Positions 55,742-64,000 of a DNA stretch of 64,000 nucleotides are shown here, in pieces. This stretch comes from Pontibacter mangrovi (GTDB taxonomy: Bacteria; Bacteroidota; Bacteroidia; Cytophagales; Hymenobacteraceae): the NCBI RefSeq assembly GCF_006385705.1, contig NZ_VFRQ01000006.1:248001-312000 (forward strand). The letters are read 5' to 3'. Under the pieces are notes generated by a model that was not told the origin of the DNA, searched no databases, and saw only the letters and a list, made by a program, of their open reading frames with translations. The translations under genes were made by a program, and so were the position numbers. Position 1 is the stretch's first letter; each line of letters begins with the position of its first letter.

Positions 55742-55783
55742 AAAAAGCCTCCTGCCAGGTATAAGTATGGCAGGAGGCTTTTT
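55742..55783. terminator. Bidirectional terminator
   Basis: AAAAAGCCTCCTGCCA / TGGCAGGAGGCTTTTT stem between the lipoprotein and cysteine synthase genes. Confidence 0.92.
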
Positions 55784-55811
55784 AAAGGGATGTGTAGCAG
55801 GAAGTATAGGC

Positions 55812-56729
55812 TTACACAAACAGCCCTTCTACAGACAGGTAGCGTTCGCCGGTGTCGTAGCAGAAGGTAAGCACTTTGGCACCCGCCGGAATCTCCTCCT
55901 GCAGCTTTTTATTGACTGCCGCCAACGATGCCCCAGAAGAGATGCCCACAAAAATGCCTTCTTCGCGGGCGGCGCGGCGGGCAAAGTCATAGGCTTCATC
56001 CTGCTGCACCTGCACTACGCCGTCCAGTATACTTGTATCCATAATCTTCGGTATAAACCCGGCCCCGATGCCTTGCAGCGGGTGCGGCCCCGGCTCTCCA
56101 CCGCTCAGCACCGCAGAGGCAGTGGGCTCCACAGCGTATACTTTCAGGTTCGGGAACTTGTCTTTCAGCACCCGGGCCACGCCGGTTATATGTCCGCCCG
56201 TGCCTACGCCGGTTATCAGGTAATCAAGCCCGTCCGGAAAATCCTCCAGAATCTCCTGCGCCGTCGTCTCGGCGTGCACTTGCACATTGGCCTCGTTGTC
56301 GAACTGCATCGGCATCCAGGCTTTTTCGTTTTCCTGCAGTATCTCCTGCGCCCGCTCAATGGCTCCCTTCATCCCCTTCTCGCGCGGCGTCAGCTCCAGG
56401 TGGGCGCCATAGGCAGCCATCAGGCGGCGGCGCTCCACCGACATTGACTCCGGCATCACCAGGATCAGGTCATATCCTTTTACGGCTGCCACCATCGCCA
56501 GCCCCACGCCTGTATTGCCAGAGGTAGGCTCCACAATCACGCTATCCTGTTTAAGCAGGCCTTTCCGCTCGGCATCTTCTATCATGGCCAGGGCGATGCG
56601 GTCTTTTATACTTCCGCCCGGGTTGCTGCGCTCCAGTTTCATCCATACCTCAGCCTCTTCGCCATAAAGTTTGTTGATGCGCACGTGCGGTGTGCCGCCG
56701 ATGGTGTCAAGTATCGTATTCGCTTTCAT
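55812..56729 (-). CDS. cysK: Cysteine synthase (O-acetylserine sulfhydrylase)
   Basis: PLP enzyme making cysteine from O-acetylserine and sulfide. 305 residues: [19 protein letters not shown] (PLP-Lys), [28 protein letters not shown] and [17 protein letters not shown]. It is 16 bp downstream of the serine acetyltransferase gene, a classical cysteine operon. CysK versus CysM cannot be distinguished with certainty. Confidence 0.95.
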   Translation of the reverse strand: MKANTILDTIGGTPHVRINKLYGEEAEVWMKLERSNPGGSIKDRIALAMIEDAERKGLLKQDSVIVEPTSGNTGVGLAMVAAVKGYDLILVMPESMSVERRRLMAAYGAHLELTPREKGMKGAIERAQEILQENEKAWMPMQFDNEANVQVHAETTAQEILEDFPDGLDYLITGVGTGGHITGVARVLKDKFPNLKVYAVEPTASAVLSGGEPGPHPLQGIGAGFIPKIMDTSILDGVVQVQQDEAYDFARRAAREEGIFVGISSGASLAAVNKKLQEEIPAGAKVLTFCYDTGERYLSVEGLFV

Positions 56730-56744
56730 TAAGTATAAATCTTA

Positions 56745-57578
56745 TCAGATGGAAAAATTGATCAGGTTTTCTGGCTCGCGGGAGTGGCGCACGTCTATTT
56801 GCGGGCGGTGGTACACCCGCGAGTAAGCCGGCACGCTTTCGGTGAGCCATACGTTACCGCCCACAATGCTGTGCGCCCCCACCACCGTATTGCCGCCCAA
56901 AATGGTAGCCCCGGCATAAATCACCACATGGTGCTCAATAGTAGGGTGCCGCTTGATGTTGGCCATGGCCTTGTCCACGCTCAGGGCCCCGAGCGTGACG
57001 CCCTGGTATACTTTTACATGGTCGCCGATCATGCAGGTTTCCCCTATAACTACACCGGTGCCGTGGTCTATGCAAAAGTGCGAGCCGATTTGCGCCCCCG
57101 GATGGATATCGATGCCGGTGCGGGCATGCGCATATTCTGTAAGCACGCGGGGCAGCAACGGCACGCGCAGCTCGTAAAGGGCGTGCGCCATGCGGTACAT
57201 CGCCACCGCCTTAAACCCGGGGTAAGTGCGGATCACCTCTTCTATACTCCGGGCTGCAGGGTCTCCGGCAAGCAGGGCCTCGGCATCCATCTGCAGCAAG
57301 TCGTAAATGTAAGGCAGCTCCAGCATCATCCGCTCCGCCACTTCCTCGGCAGGCAGGGGCAGGTCCGGCTCCATACTTGTCAGGATGCGCATCATGTTTG
57401 TCTTGAGCCCGTTGGTATACTCCTCCAACTCCTCCACTCTCTCAAAGCGCACATCGGCGAGCGGCGGGAAGAGCAGCTGCAGCACACCCTCCACCAGTTT
57501 GCACATGGCCGAGGCCGGCACCTGGTGCTTTGCCCGCTGGTGGCTCTCAAACAAGGTCTCTAAAAACTGACTGTTCAT
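56745..57578 (-). CDS. cysE: Serine O-acetyltransferase
   Basis: About 277 residues from ATG at 57578 (MNSQFLETLFES); the longer frame to 57623 adds only basic residues without family likeness. The C-terminal left-handed beta-helix has HARTGIDIHPGAQIGSHFCIDHGTGVVIGET and AGATILGGNTVVGAHSIVGGNVWLT. The N-terminal helical part is long (about 150 residues), as in the EpsC/SrpH subgroup. It gives O-acetylserine for the next gene, cysteine synthase. Confidence 0.94.
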   Translation of the reverse strand: MNSQFLETLFESHQRAKHQVPASAMCKLVEGVLQLLFPPLADVRFERVEELEEYTNGLKTNMMRILTSMEPDLPLPAEEVAERMMLELPYIYDLLQMDAEALLAGDPAARSIEEVIRTYPGFKAVAMYRMAHALYELRVPLLPRVLTEYAHARTGIDIHPGAQIGSHFCIDHGTGVVIGETCMIGDHVKVYQGVTLGALSVDKAMANIKRHPTIEHHVVIYAGATILGGNTVVGAHSIVGGNVWLTESVPAYSRVYHRPQIDVRHSREPENLINFSI

Positions 57579-57682
57579 GATGGTAAAAACGTATGCGGCT
57601 CTCGCGTGTTTAACCTTCAACAAAAAAAGGCTGCGTTTGTTATGCGGTTCAAAACAAAGACTAACTCATGCCTCTTCACAAG

Positions 57683-57716
57683 CAAAAAAAGGAGTCCCGA
57701 AGAACTCCTTTTTTTG
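57683..57716. terminator. Bidirectional terminator
   Basis: CAAAAAAAGGAGT / ACTCCTTTTTTTG stem with an 8-nt loop, between cysE and the lipoprotein gene. Confidence 0.88.
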
Positions 57717-57740
57717 TTGATTAAACCTTACCCAGCCTGC

Positions 57741-58898
57741 TTAGTCGCAGTGGCCGGGGCCGATAATGCCGTTGTTATACTTATCCAGCGTGTCGCTGAG
57801 AGAGGTGAACTGCTCCCGCAGCTTCTTGTCTTTTTTCCCGATCTGGCTTGGGCTATACTTCTTAAACAGCTCAGTGGCTTTGTTGTAGGCCTCAAGCGCC
57901 TCACCGCTCATGCCGGCTCCGGCTGCCAGGTTAAGCGTGGCCGCCGCATACTGATGCGCCAGAATATAGTAGGCGTTGCCTTTGGGCTGCACCAGCAAAA
58001 CAGTGTAGTATGTCTGCCCCGACAAGAAGAACGGAGCGCTGTAGTAGTCGTCCCAAGTGTTGTCATACTTCTTGTTATTGCTGTCGGCGTGGGTTTTCCA
58101 GTAGCCTTGGGTGCGGGTGCAGCCTCCTGTTGCTGGCGGCGTCACTTCCTGCTCGGTGCAGAAAACGATGTTGTCGATGCCGCCTGATCCAACGTTGCCC
58201 TCTCCGTCCAGCACCAGTATCAGTTTCTCCACGTTGCTGGTGCCTTTCAGGTCCACGGTTTGTACGCTTCCCTCCTCTTCGTAGGTGGCAAGCGGGAAGT
58301 CAACTGTGCCGCCGCCGGCCAGCACCAGGCGCACATAAGACTTGTTTTCCAGCGGCGAAGCGTCTACGTCCACCACATCCACCGATTGCATGGTAACGCT
58401 GCCGTCTATCTCCGTAAAGTCCAGCTCCAGAGTGGCGCCCCAGGCGTTATCGTTGGGTTCCGCAATCCGGATCTCGGTTCCGGAAGGGTTATAGGTTCCG
58501 TCAGGGTTGGCCGCTATCTGCTGCTGCGTAAACTGATTTGAGATCAAAATTTTTCCTAACCGGGATGCCTGACCAAGGTCGTGAGCGTCATCGCCGGTTG
58601 GGTTTGCCGTGTCGTAGATCCTGGCTACGTTATCATCGCCATACACGCCCTCGGCGTTCCTTTTGGTGTTGTGCACCCATACCTTGCCGAATGGTGTGGC
58701 GACATGGTCTATAAATGGAAGTTGTTCCGGGTTGTCGGAAGAGTAGGCTTCAAAATCGATAGCGTAGCAGTTTTCGTCCAGCGCATTCTGGGAAGTGCCA
58801 GCCATAAATTCAGGGGCGATTTCGTCTGTTTTTTCACAGCCCATCATGGTTAAAGCCAGGCCGCAGCCCAGCAAACTCAGATAAAAGTTGTTTTTCAT
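57741..58898 (-). CDS. Exported lipoprotein with C-T-R-T-Q-G-Y-W-K-T-H module
   Basis: 385 residues; lipobox MMGC (Cys 21). Residues about 40-245 form a beta-sandwich-like region (CYAIDFEAYSS..., GGGIDNIVFCTEQ) resembling secreted carbohydrate-binding or PEP-CTERM-type sandwich domains. From about 258 the module CTRTQGYWKTH...WDDYYSAPFFLSGQTYYTVLLVQPKGNAYYILAHQYAAATLN follows, known from many secreted proteins of unknown role, then a helical tail ending PGHCD. Paired cysteines suggest disulfides. Probably surface or periplasmic; function unknown. Confidence 0.85.
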   Translation of the reverse strand: MKNNFYLSLLGCGLALTMMGCEKTDEIAPEFMAGTSQNALDENCYAIDFEAYSSDNPEQLPFIDHVATPFGKVWVHNTKRNAEGVYGDDNVARIYDTANPTGDDAHDLGQASRLGKILISNQFTQQQIAANPDGTYNPSGTEIRIAEPNDNAWGATLELDFTEIDGSVTMQSVDVVDVDASPLENKSYVRLVLAGGGTVDFPLATYEEEGSVQTVDLKGTSNVEKLILVLDGEGNVGSGGIDNIVFCTEQEVTPPATGGCTRTQGYWKTHADSNNKKYDNTWDDYYSAPFFLSGQTYYTVLLVQPKGNAYYILAHQYAAATLNLAAGAGMSGEALEAYNKATELFKKYSPSQIGKKDKKLREQFTSLSDTLDKYNNGIIGPGHCD

Positions 58899-59174
58899 AG
58901 TGAAGGTTTAGTTTGTTAAAAATTTCACAATAGCTGCACCTCCACCGCGGCGGCGGCAAAGTGCAACCGTAAACCTCCATACTTGTTTTGTACTAAAAAA
59001 GATACTCCAGCACGATAAAAACCAAGCATTGCCAGCAAAGTATACTCAAAGCATCACAAGCCCCCAAACCCCTCCAGGCATAATAAATTGCACCATTTCT
59101 TTAATAAGAAAGGCAGCCAGGGCAATCAAAAGAAAAACAAACAACTGCGATTAATTCTATTCAGAAAGACTCTA

Positions 59175-60353
59175 TCAGGCCGACGCGCTGCGCCGAACCA
59201 CCAGCACCAAGTATAAAAATGCCAGCATCGACAGCACCGCCCCTGACCAGAACACCAGGGTAAAATTGCTGCTTTGGTTGCCATAGAGCCAGCCGGAGCC
59301 CAGCGCCCCCAGCCCAATACCTATTTCCAGGGCAATGTACATTGTAGCCATGGCCCTGCCCCGGTGCTCAGGGAGGCTCAGGTCTATTGTCCAGGCGTAG
59401 ATGGTGGGTGAGTTCATGCCGGTGGCTACGCCAAACAGCACCCCTGCCAGCAGCAGCCCCCTTACCGTCTCCACCGAGCCGATTACCAGCATGGCAGCGG
59501 TCAGCAAGGCGGTGCTCAGGTACAGCACGGTTACGCGCCCATACTTATCCGAGGCACGGCCTGCCAAAAACCGGATGGCCAGCGATGAGAGCGTGAAGGA
59601 GGTAAAGAAAAGCCCTTTGTTCTCGATGCCCAGGTGCTCGCTGAAGTCGGGGATGATGGTCAGCACGGTGCCGAAGCTGAAGTAAGTCAGCAGCATGACC
59701 ACCGAGGGCGCCAGCACCCTTGGCTCCAGCACCTCCTGCCGCGATAGCCGCAGCATACTCCACCGGAATTTCTCCGGCTCCTCCACCGTCTCCTTCATGT
59801 GCCAGATCACCGCCACCGACAGGAAAGCGGCCGCCGACGAAGTATAAAACATCACCTCCACCGGAAAGATACTGGCCAGCAGGCCGCCCAGAGCGGGTCC
59901 GGCCGCCATTCCCAAACTCCCCGACAGCCCCATCAGCCCCATTGCCTCTCCGCGCCGCTCCAGGGGCACCAGGTCGGCCACATAGGCTGACTTGCCCGTA
60001 GGGGTGAAGCCCGTGGAGAAGCCGTGCACGAAGCGCAGCAGCAGAAAAGCCGCCACCGTGCCCACCAAAGGGTACAGAAAACCGCATACCACGCACACCA
60101 CACTCCCGATCACCATGACCGGCACCCGCCCGATTCTATCGGCGAGTTTGCCGCTAAAGGGCCTGGAAAGCCCCGCCGTAACAGTGAACAAAGCGATGAT
60201 GAGGCCTTTGTAGTCTTCGCCGCCGAGGCTGGAGAGGTAGCCCGGCAACTCCGGGATGATCATGTTGAAGCTGGAGAAGAAAAGAAAGGAGCTCAGGCAG
60301 AGTAGCCCAAACTGTAATCCGTACACGCGCTTTTTCTTTGCTACTGCCATCAT
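59175..60353 (-). CDS. MFS transporter
   Basis: 392 residues with 12 predicted membrane helices. The conserved motif A between TM2 and TM3 reads GKLADRIGRVPVMVIG, and the repeat in the second half is GRASDKYGRVTVLYL. PTGKSAYVADLVPLERRGEAMGL is the MFS loop before TM5. Drug/metabolite exporter of the DHA1 type is likely; the substrate cannot be assigned. It is the last of three minus-strand genes with an 85 bp gap. Confidence 0.93.
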   Translation of the reverse strand: MMAVAKKKRVYGLQFGLLCLSSFLFFSSFNMIIPELPGYLSSLGGEDYKGLIIALFTVTAGLSRPFSGKLADRIGRVPVMVIGSVVCVVCGFLYPLVGTVAAFLLLRFVHGFSTGFTPTGKSAYVADLVPLERRGEAMGLMGLSGSLGMAAGPALGGLLASIFPVEVMFYTSSAAAFLSVAVIWHMKETVEEPEKFRWSMLRLSRQEVLEPRVLAPSVVMLLTYFSFGTVLTIIPDFSEHLGIENKGLFFTSFTLSSLAIRFLAGRASDKYGRVTVLYLSTALLTAAMLVIGSVETVRGLLLAGVLFGVATGMNSPTIYAWTIDLSLPEHRGRAMATMYIALEIGIGLGALGSGWLYGNQSSNFTLVFWSGAVLSMLAFLYLVLVVRRSASA

Positions 60354-60438
60354 TCGTCCTTCGCTTTAGGGCGCAATTTGGCAAAGGATTCCGGGAAGTG
60401 CTAGCGCAAGTACGGAAAGGAGCCAAACAAGCGGGGGA

Positions 60439-60939
60439 TTATACTTGCAGGGCAGGCTCTGAGGGAGAAGGCTTTATGCCGTTGATCATGATGCCTTTTT
60501 CCAGGCCAGCCAGGTGAATGCTGCGTGCTACGTGGCGGGCAATGTCGGGGCTTTGGATGGCTCCAAGGCGAATTTTCTGGAAGGCGCCGCCTGTCAGCGC
60601 AAAGCTGACGTAGTGCTCCGTGATGCGCAGCTCCTGGATGTGCTGCCACTCCACCACCGTTTCGGAGCCGAAGAGCGACACGCGGTAAGCAATGCGCTCT
60701 GGCGTCATGGAGAAAAAAGCGTCTTTAAAGCGCAGCACTTCTGTGGCGTACGCTAAGCAAACTGAGCCCGAGAGGACCATCAGGCCACTGGCTGCCGCCC
60801 ATCCGGGCCGCAGCGCCTCCATCCAGAGCAGCTCGCGCAGCAGGGCGTAGCCGCCGCCCAGCAACAGAAACAGCCCCATTAAAAGCACCGACCGCTTGGT
60901 GGCGCGCAGCTGCCTGTTGGGATACAGATTTACATACAT
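60439..60939 (-). CDS. Small two-helix membrane protein with PH-like domain
   Basis: 166 residues: two hydrophobic segments (about 18-36 and 48-65), then a beta-rich domain (MTPERIAYRVSLFGSETVVEWQHIQELRITEHYVSFAL) in the pattern of bacterial PH domains. It lies 21 bp downstream of a gene with the same layout (60961-61437). I do not recognise the family. Co-transcription with the MFS gene is possible. Confidence 0.8.
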   Translation of the reverse strand: MYVNLYPNRQLRATKRSVLLMGLFLLLGGGYALLRELLWMEALRPGWAAASGLMVLSGSVCLAYATEVLRFKDAFFSMTPERIAYRVSLFGSETVVEWQHIQELRITEHYVSFALTGGAFQKIRLGAIQSPDIARHVARSIHLAGLEKGIMINGIKPSPSEPALQV

Positions 60940-60960
60940 AGTGTTCTTGTAGGGGCCTTT

Positions 60961-61437
60961 TTAGTGAAGTTGAAGATCTTTTTGCCGCACCATCATCTTT
61001 ACCTGCTCTTTTACCTGTTGTAACATCTCGTCGTTCTGAATACGTTCCAGGCTGATCTCGTGCACCTCCTCGTTCTTCAGCACAAACACCACCTTGAACA
61101 GCTCTACCCGCACGGCGTCTACCTCCTCCCAGTCAAACTCGTGCTCGGGCTGCATAAAGCGGGTGCGGTAACGCACACCATGTGCACTCAGCGTGAGGTG
61201 CCGGCGGTACTGCGGCTTTCGGTCCAGCCACAGCCTGTACAGGAAAATGGCTGGCACAAACAGGTTTATCAAAAACACCATCACGAGCTCTGTAGAGAAT
61301 GTTTTGGTGATGGTAAGGTGCAGCAGAAACCCTAATTGCAGAAACATGGCTGCGCCGGCAAGCAGCATCATTCTCTGTTCAGAGCGAGGCTTCAAGGTAT
61401 AGGCTCCTTCAAAAAGTCTGATACTGATCTCCTGCAT
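60961..61437 (-). CDS. Small two-helix membrane protein with PH-like domain, second
   Basis: 158 residues: hydrophobic helices at about 22-43 and 50-70, then a strand-rich part YRRHLTLSAHGVRYRTRFMQPEHEFDWEEVDAVRVELFKVVFVLKNEEVHEISLERI. The topology and the W-E/W-Q strand match its downstream neighbour, so the pair may be an old duplication. Function unknown. Confidence 0.8.
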   Translation of the reverse strand: MQEISIRLFEGAYTLKPRSEQRMMLLAGAAMFLQLGFLLHLTITKTFSTELVMVFLINLFVPAIFLYRLWLDRKPQYRRHLTLSAHGVRYRTRFMQPEHEFDWEEVDAVRVELFKVVFVLKNEEVHEISLERIQNDEMLQQVKEQVKMMVRQKDLQLH

Positions 61438-61556
61438 TTATACTGCAAATAAATTCTCCGTCTAAAAATATAAAAATCAGTTTATATTTCAAAGCGCTTG
61501 CGGCCGCTGCTTTTCGGCACATTTTAGTAAATTGAGCCTTTCTTAACCAAGCTACC

Positions 61557-63542
61557 ATGAAACTACACTATACCTGGCTGCTGGCCCTGGGCACGCTGGC
61601 GTCGTGCCAGTACCTGCCCATGCAGCGCAGCACAAGCAACCTGGAGCCCGCCAACAACAAGTTCGGCGATATTACCCTGCAGCAGATTTATACCTTACAG
61701 GATGAGCGCAACACTTCCAGTCTGCTGCCTTTCCTGAGCAACCCCAACACCGCTTACCGGCAGCACGCCGCCCTGGCCTTTGCCTCTGTGCAGGACACAG
61801 TGGCCCTGCCAGCCTTAGAACATCTACTGGCCGACTCTGTGGCATCTGTGCGCAAGGCCAGCGCCTATGCTTTAGGGCAAACAGGCCACGCGCAGTCGGA
61901 GCCGGAGCTTATACTTCAACTGAAATCAGAGCAGGACCCGGAGGTACAGGCCGAGCTGCTGGAGGCACTTGGCAAAGTAGGCACCGCCGCAGGAGCCGAG
62001 GTTTTGGCAACCTATCCTGCCAACAGCCCGGAGGCACTGGCCGGACAGGCTTGGGGCATTTACCGGTTAGGGCAGCGGCAGCAGCAAACGCCACAGCTGG
62101 TGCAAAAAGCCATCGAGCTGATAGCCCCTACTAACATTTACGAGGCACGCCTGGCGGCGGCACACTTCCTGGCCAGAACCCCCAAGCTGGACCTGACTCC
62201 GTTCCGGCAGCCGCTGCTCAATGCCGCCACCTCCGACAAAGCCCCTGAAGTACGCATGGCCATCGCGCAGGCCCTGGGCAAGGTACGCGGCATCGACAAA
62301 GCCAGCTTTTTATCCACCATCGCCCAAAGCGACCCTGACTACCGGGTGCGCCTGAACGCCATCCGCTCCATGAACGGGCTGGAGTTTGCCGATATCAAGA
62401 CAGCCATACTTGCCGGCCTGCAAGATCAGAACATCAACGCCGCCATTGCCACTTCGGAGTTTCTGCTGAGCAACAGCAACGGCGTGCCCGCGCAAACGCT
62501 GCTGGAGGTGCTGCCCAACCTGCTCGATGCCCGCGTGCGCAGCAACGTCATTTGGGTGATCCTGAAAAACAGCCAGGTGCAAAACCGCCTGTACTTGAAC
62601 CCGCGCTACAAGCAGCAGTTCCAGCACGCCCGCACCCCTTACGATAAGGCAAACCTGCTCAAGGCACTGTCCGGCGACATCAGCAACTATAACTTTATTG
62701 CAGAGCAGGTTTTTCTGGCCGAGGAGCCCGTGATAGCCACCACGGGTATGGAGGCCCTGATTTTGATGCGCCAGCAACCGGACTTTCCGAGGCGGCTGGA
62801 GCCGGCCTTTGCCGACATCTTTAAGCTGGCCATAGGCTCTGGCGATGTGGCGCTGGTGGGCATGGCCGCCGCCGCCATCCGCGACCCCAAGCTAAACCTG
62901 CGCAGCCAGTACAGCGACTACAGCTTTTTAACGCAGGCCCAACAGAAACTGCAGCTGCCCCGCGACATGGAAACCAACATTGAGCTGCAGAAGGCCATTG
63001 ACTATGTAAACGGAAAGCCGGAGAGCGAGACGCCTCAAAACCCTTTTACGCACCCGATAGACTGGGAACTGGTAAAGAACATCAACCCGAACCAGCAGGT
63101 ACTGCTGCGCACCGAGAAAGGAAGCATTATTCTGCAGCTGTTTGTGGAGGCGGCCCCCGGCTCGGTGGCCAACTTTGTGGAGCTGACGCAGCAGGACTTT
63201 TTCGACGGGTTATACTTCCATAGGGTAGTGCCTAACTTTGTGGCCCAGGGCGGCGACAAGCGCGGCGACGGCTGGGGCAGCTCCGACTACTCCATCCGCT
63301 CTGAGTTTGCCCCGCTGCACTACTACGAGGGCTACGTGGGCATGGCCTCCGCCGGAAAAGACACCGAAAGCAACCAGTGGTTTATCACCCACTCTCCTAC
63401 ACCGCACCTGGATGGCCGCTACACCATTTTTGCGAAAGTGATTGATGGCATGGACGTTGTGCACCGCCTGGAGGTAGGCGACAAGATAGTGGACGTGGAA
63501 GTGCTGGGCTGGCAGCCTTTAGCAGCCAGTGCGGCAGAGTAA
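61557..63542 (+). CDS. Lipoprotein with HEAT repeats and C-terminal cyclophilin PPIase
   Basis: 661 residues. The signal ends in the lipobox LASC (Cys 17). Residues about 50-490 are HEAT-like helical repeats (for example SVRKASAYALGQTGHAQSEPELILQLKSEQDPEVQAELLEALGKVG). Residues about 515-655 are a cyclophilin-type peptidyl-prolyl isomerase: LYFHRVVPNFVAQGGDKRGDGWG (the catalytic FHRVxxxFxxQGGD), GMASAGKDTESNQWFITHSPTPHLDGRYTIFAKV. It is probably periplasmic and anchored in a membrane. The HEAT part may bring substrates or a partner complex to the isomerase. Confidence 0.93.
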   Translation: MKLHYTWLLALGTLASCQYLPMQRSTSNLEPANNKFGDITLQQIYTLQDERNTSSLLPFLSNPNTAYRQHAALAFASVQDTVALPALEHLLADSVASVRKASAYALGQTGHAQSEPELILQLKSEQDPEVQAELLEALGKVGTAAGAEVLATYPANSPEALAGQAWGIYRLGQRQQQTPQLVQKAIELIAPTNIYEARLAAAHFLARTPKLDLTPFRQPLLNAATSDKAPEVRMAIAQALGKVRGIDKASFLSTIAQSDPDYRVRLNAIRSMNGLEFADIKTAILAGLQDQNINAAIATSEFLLSNSNGVPAQTLLEVLPNLLDARVRSNVIWVILKNSQVQNRLYLNPRYKQQFQHARTPYDKANLLKALSGDISNYNFIAEQVFLAEEPVIATTGMEALILMRQQPDFPRRLEPAFADIFKLAIGSGDVALVGMAAAAIRDPKLNLRSQYSDYSFLTQAQQKLQLPRDMETNIELQKAIDYVNGKPESETPQNPFTHPIDWELVKNINPNQQVLLRTEKGSIILQLFVEAAPGSVANFVELTQQDFFDGLYFHRVVPNFVAQGGDKRGDGWGSSDYSIRSEFAPLHYYEGYVGMASAGKDTESNQWFITHSPTPHLDGRYTIFAKVIDGMDVVHRLEVGDKIVDVEVLGWQPLAASAAE

Positions 63543-63567
63543 AGTATACTTTATACTTGTGAGAAAG

Positions 63568-63987
63568 ATGCAGGAAAAATGGCCGGAAGGATTGCCGGTG
63601 GCGCAGGTGCGCATTGCCCGCCCTACCGATAAGTTGCCGGAGGTAGAACGGTTCTATTGCCAGGGCCTGGGCTTGCGCAAACTGGGCGGTTTTGAAAACC
63701 ATAAGGGCTACGACGGCATCATGCTGGGGCTTCCCGGTTTTCCGTATCACCTGGAGTTTACGCAGCACCCGCATGGCAGCCCCTGCCCCGCCCCCTCCAA
63801 AGACAACCTGCTGGTACTCTATGTACCGGATGCCCAGCGTATTAACCGCGTGGCAGAGCGACTGGCGCACATGGGCTACCCTGAGGTGGAACCGGAAAAC
63901 CAGTACTGGAAAGACAAAGGAGCCACAACTATAGAAGACCCTGACGGCTGGCGCCTCGTGCTGATGCCTACTGCGGGGATCGGGTAA
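63568..63987 (+). CDS. VOC (glyoxalase/bleomycin resistance) family protein
   Basis: About 140 residues from the ATG at 63568 (the longer frame at 63529 overlaps the upstream stop). The paired beta-alpha-beta-beta-beta modules show VAQVRIARPTDKLPEVERFYCQGLGLRKLGGF and the C-terminal ATTIEDPDGWRLVLMP with Glu and Asp that can serve as metal ligands. The catalytic metal residues of a glyoxalase are only partly visible, so the reaction is not known. It follows the PPIase gene by about 25 bp. Confidence 0.88.
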   Translation: MQEKWPEGLPVAQVRIARPTDKLPEVERFYCQGLGLRKLGGFENHKGYDGIMLGLPGFPYHLEFTQHPHGSPCPAPSKDNLLVLYVPDAQRINRVAERLAHMGYPEVEPENQYWKDKGATTIEDPDGWRLVLMPTAGIG

Positions 63988-64000
63988 AACAAGAAAGGCT

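Overview
The window looks like chromosomal DNA of a moderately GC-rich Bacteroidota, most likely Cytophagales/Hymenobacteraceae and Pontibacter-like. This rests on several things: the order bamD-rpoZ-coaBC-DUF4835(PorD)-recN, a Bacteroidetes-type omega subunit, CarboxypepD-reg/TonB receptors, many SPII lipoproteins, the bacillithiol gene bshA, and promoters of the TTTG/TAnnTTTG type. The genus is inferred; no rRNA is present. Most of the window is housekeeping DNA with small accessory islets.

Layout. 0.1-5.5 kb (minus): envelope/CoA/repair operon bamD-rpoZ-coaC/coaB-porD-like-small Sm-like protein-recN. 5.6-10 kb: an OstA-like protein diverging from tilS, then mdh. 10.4-16.8 kb (minus): an Omp85-type barrel with a kinase-like N-terminal region, two adjacent rhomboid proteases, mutL. 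17.2-24.5 kb (plus): a GH3/beta-lactamase fusion, bshA, a SerB-SerA fusion and serC. 25-30 kb: a membrane protein, a SufA/ErpA-like protein, a ChaN-like protein, a DUF6624-like lipoprotein and a NatAB-type ABC exporter. 30.4-37 kb (minus): dnaJ-grpE, obg, adk, hpt, hppA. 37-46.5 kb: lipoproteins, peptidases, a TPR protein, a compositionally distinct uxs-ugd pair, an alpha/beta hydrolase, a GlcD-like oxidase and an NlpC/P60 lipoprotein. 46.5-53.6 kb: a frameshifted Oar-like TonB receptor facing a second TonB receptor with its partner lipoprotein. 53.8-54.3 kb: tRNA-Ala with a GIY-YIG gene between duplicated tRNA parts. 54.4-64 kb: DUF2267 protein, lipoproteins, cysteine synthase and serine acetyltransferase, MFS transporter, two small membrane proteins, a HEAT-repeat/cyclophilin lipoprotein and a VOC protein.

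Pathways. The SerB-SerA fusion and SerC together supply serine from 3-phosphoglycerate. Serine acetyltransferase and cysteine synthase, 33 kb away, carry it to cysteine, which bacillithiol (bshA), CoA (coaBC) and Fe-S proteins all use. Ugd and Uxs would give UDP-glucuronate and UDP-xylose for surface glycans.

Most unusual signals: (1) AAGTATA/TATACTT recurs throughout, including inside genes, where it forces rare codons, and is absent from the uxs-ugd block; (2) three genes (coaBC, an Oar-like receptor, a lipoprotein) would each be repaired by one extra base in a homopolymer, so recent mutation or sequence error must be separated from biology; (3) an apparent kinase-Omp85 fusion; (4) a GIY-YIG gene bracketed by tRNA-Ala duplications; (5) a dispersed non-coding repeat family; (6) a TonB receptor paired with a lipoprotein that repeats a T-x-x-D-Y motif.
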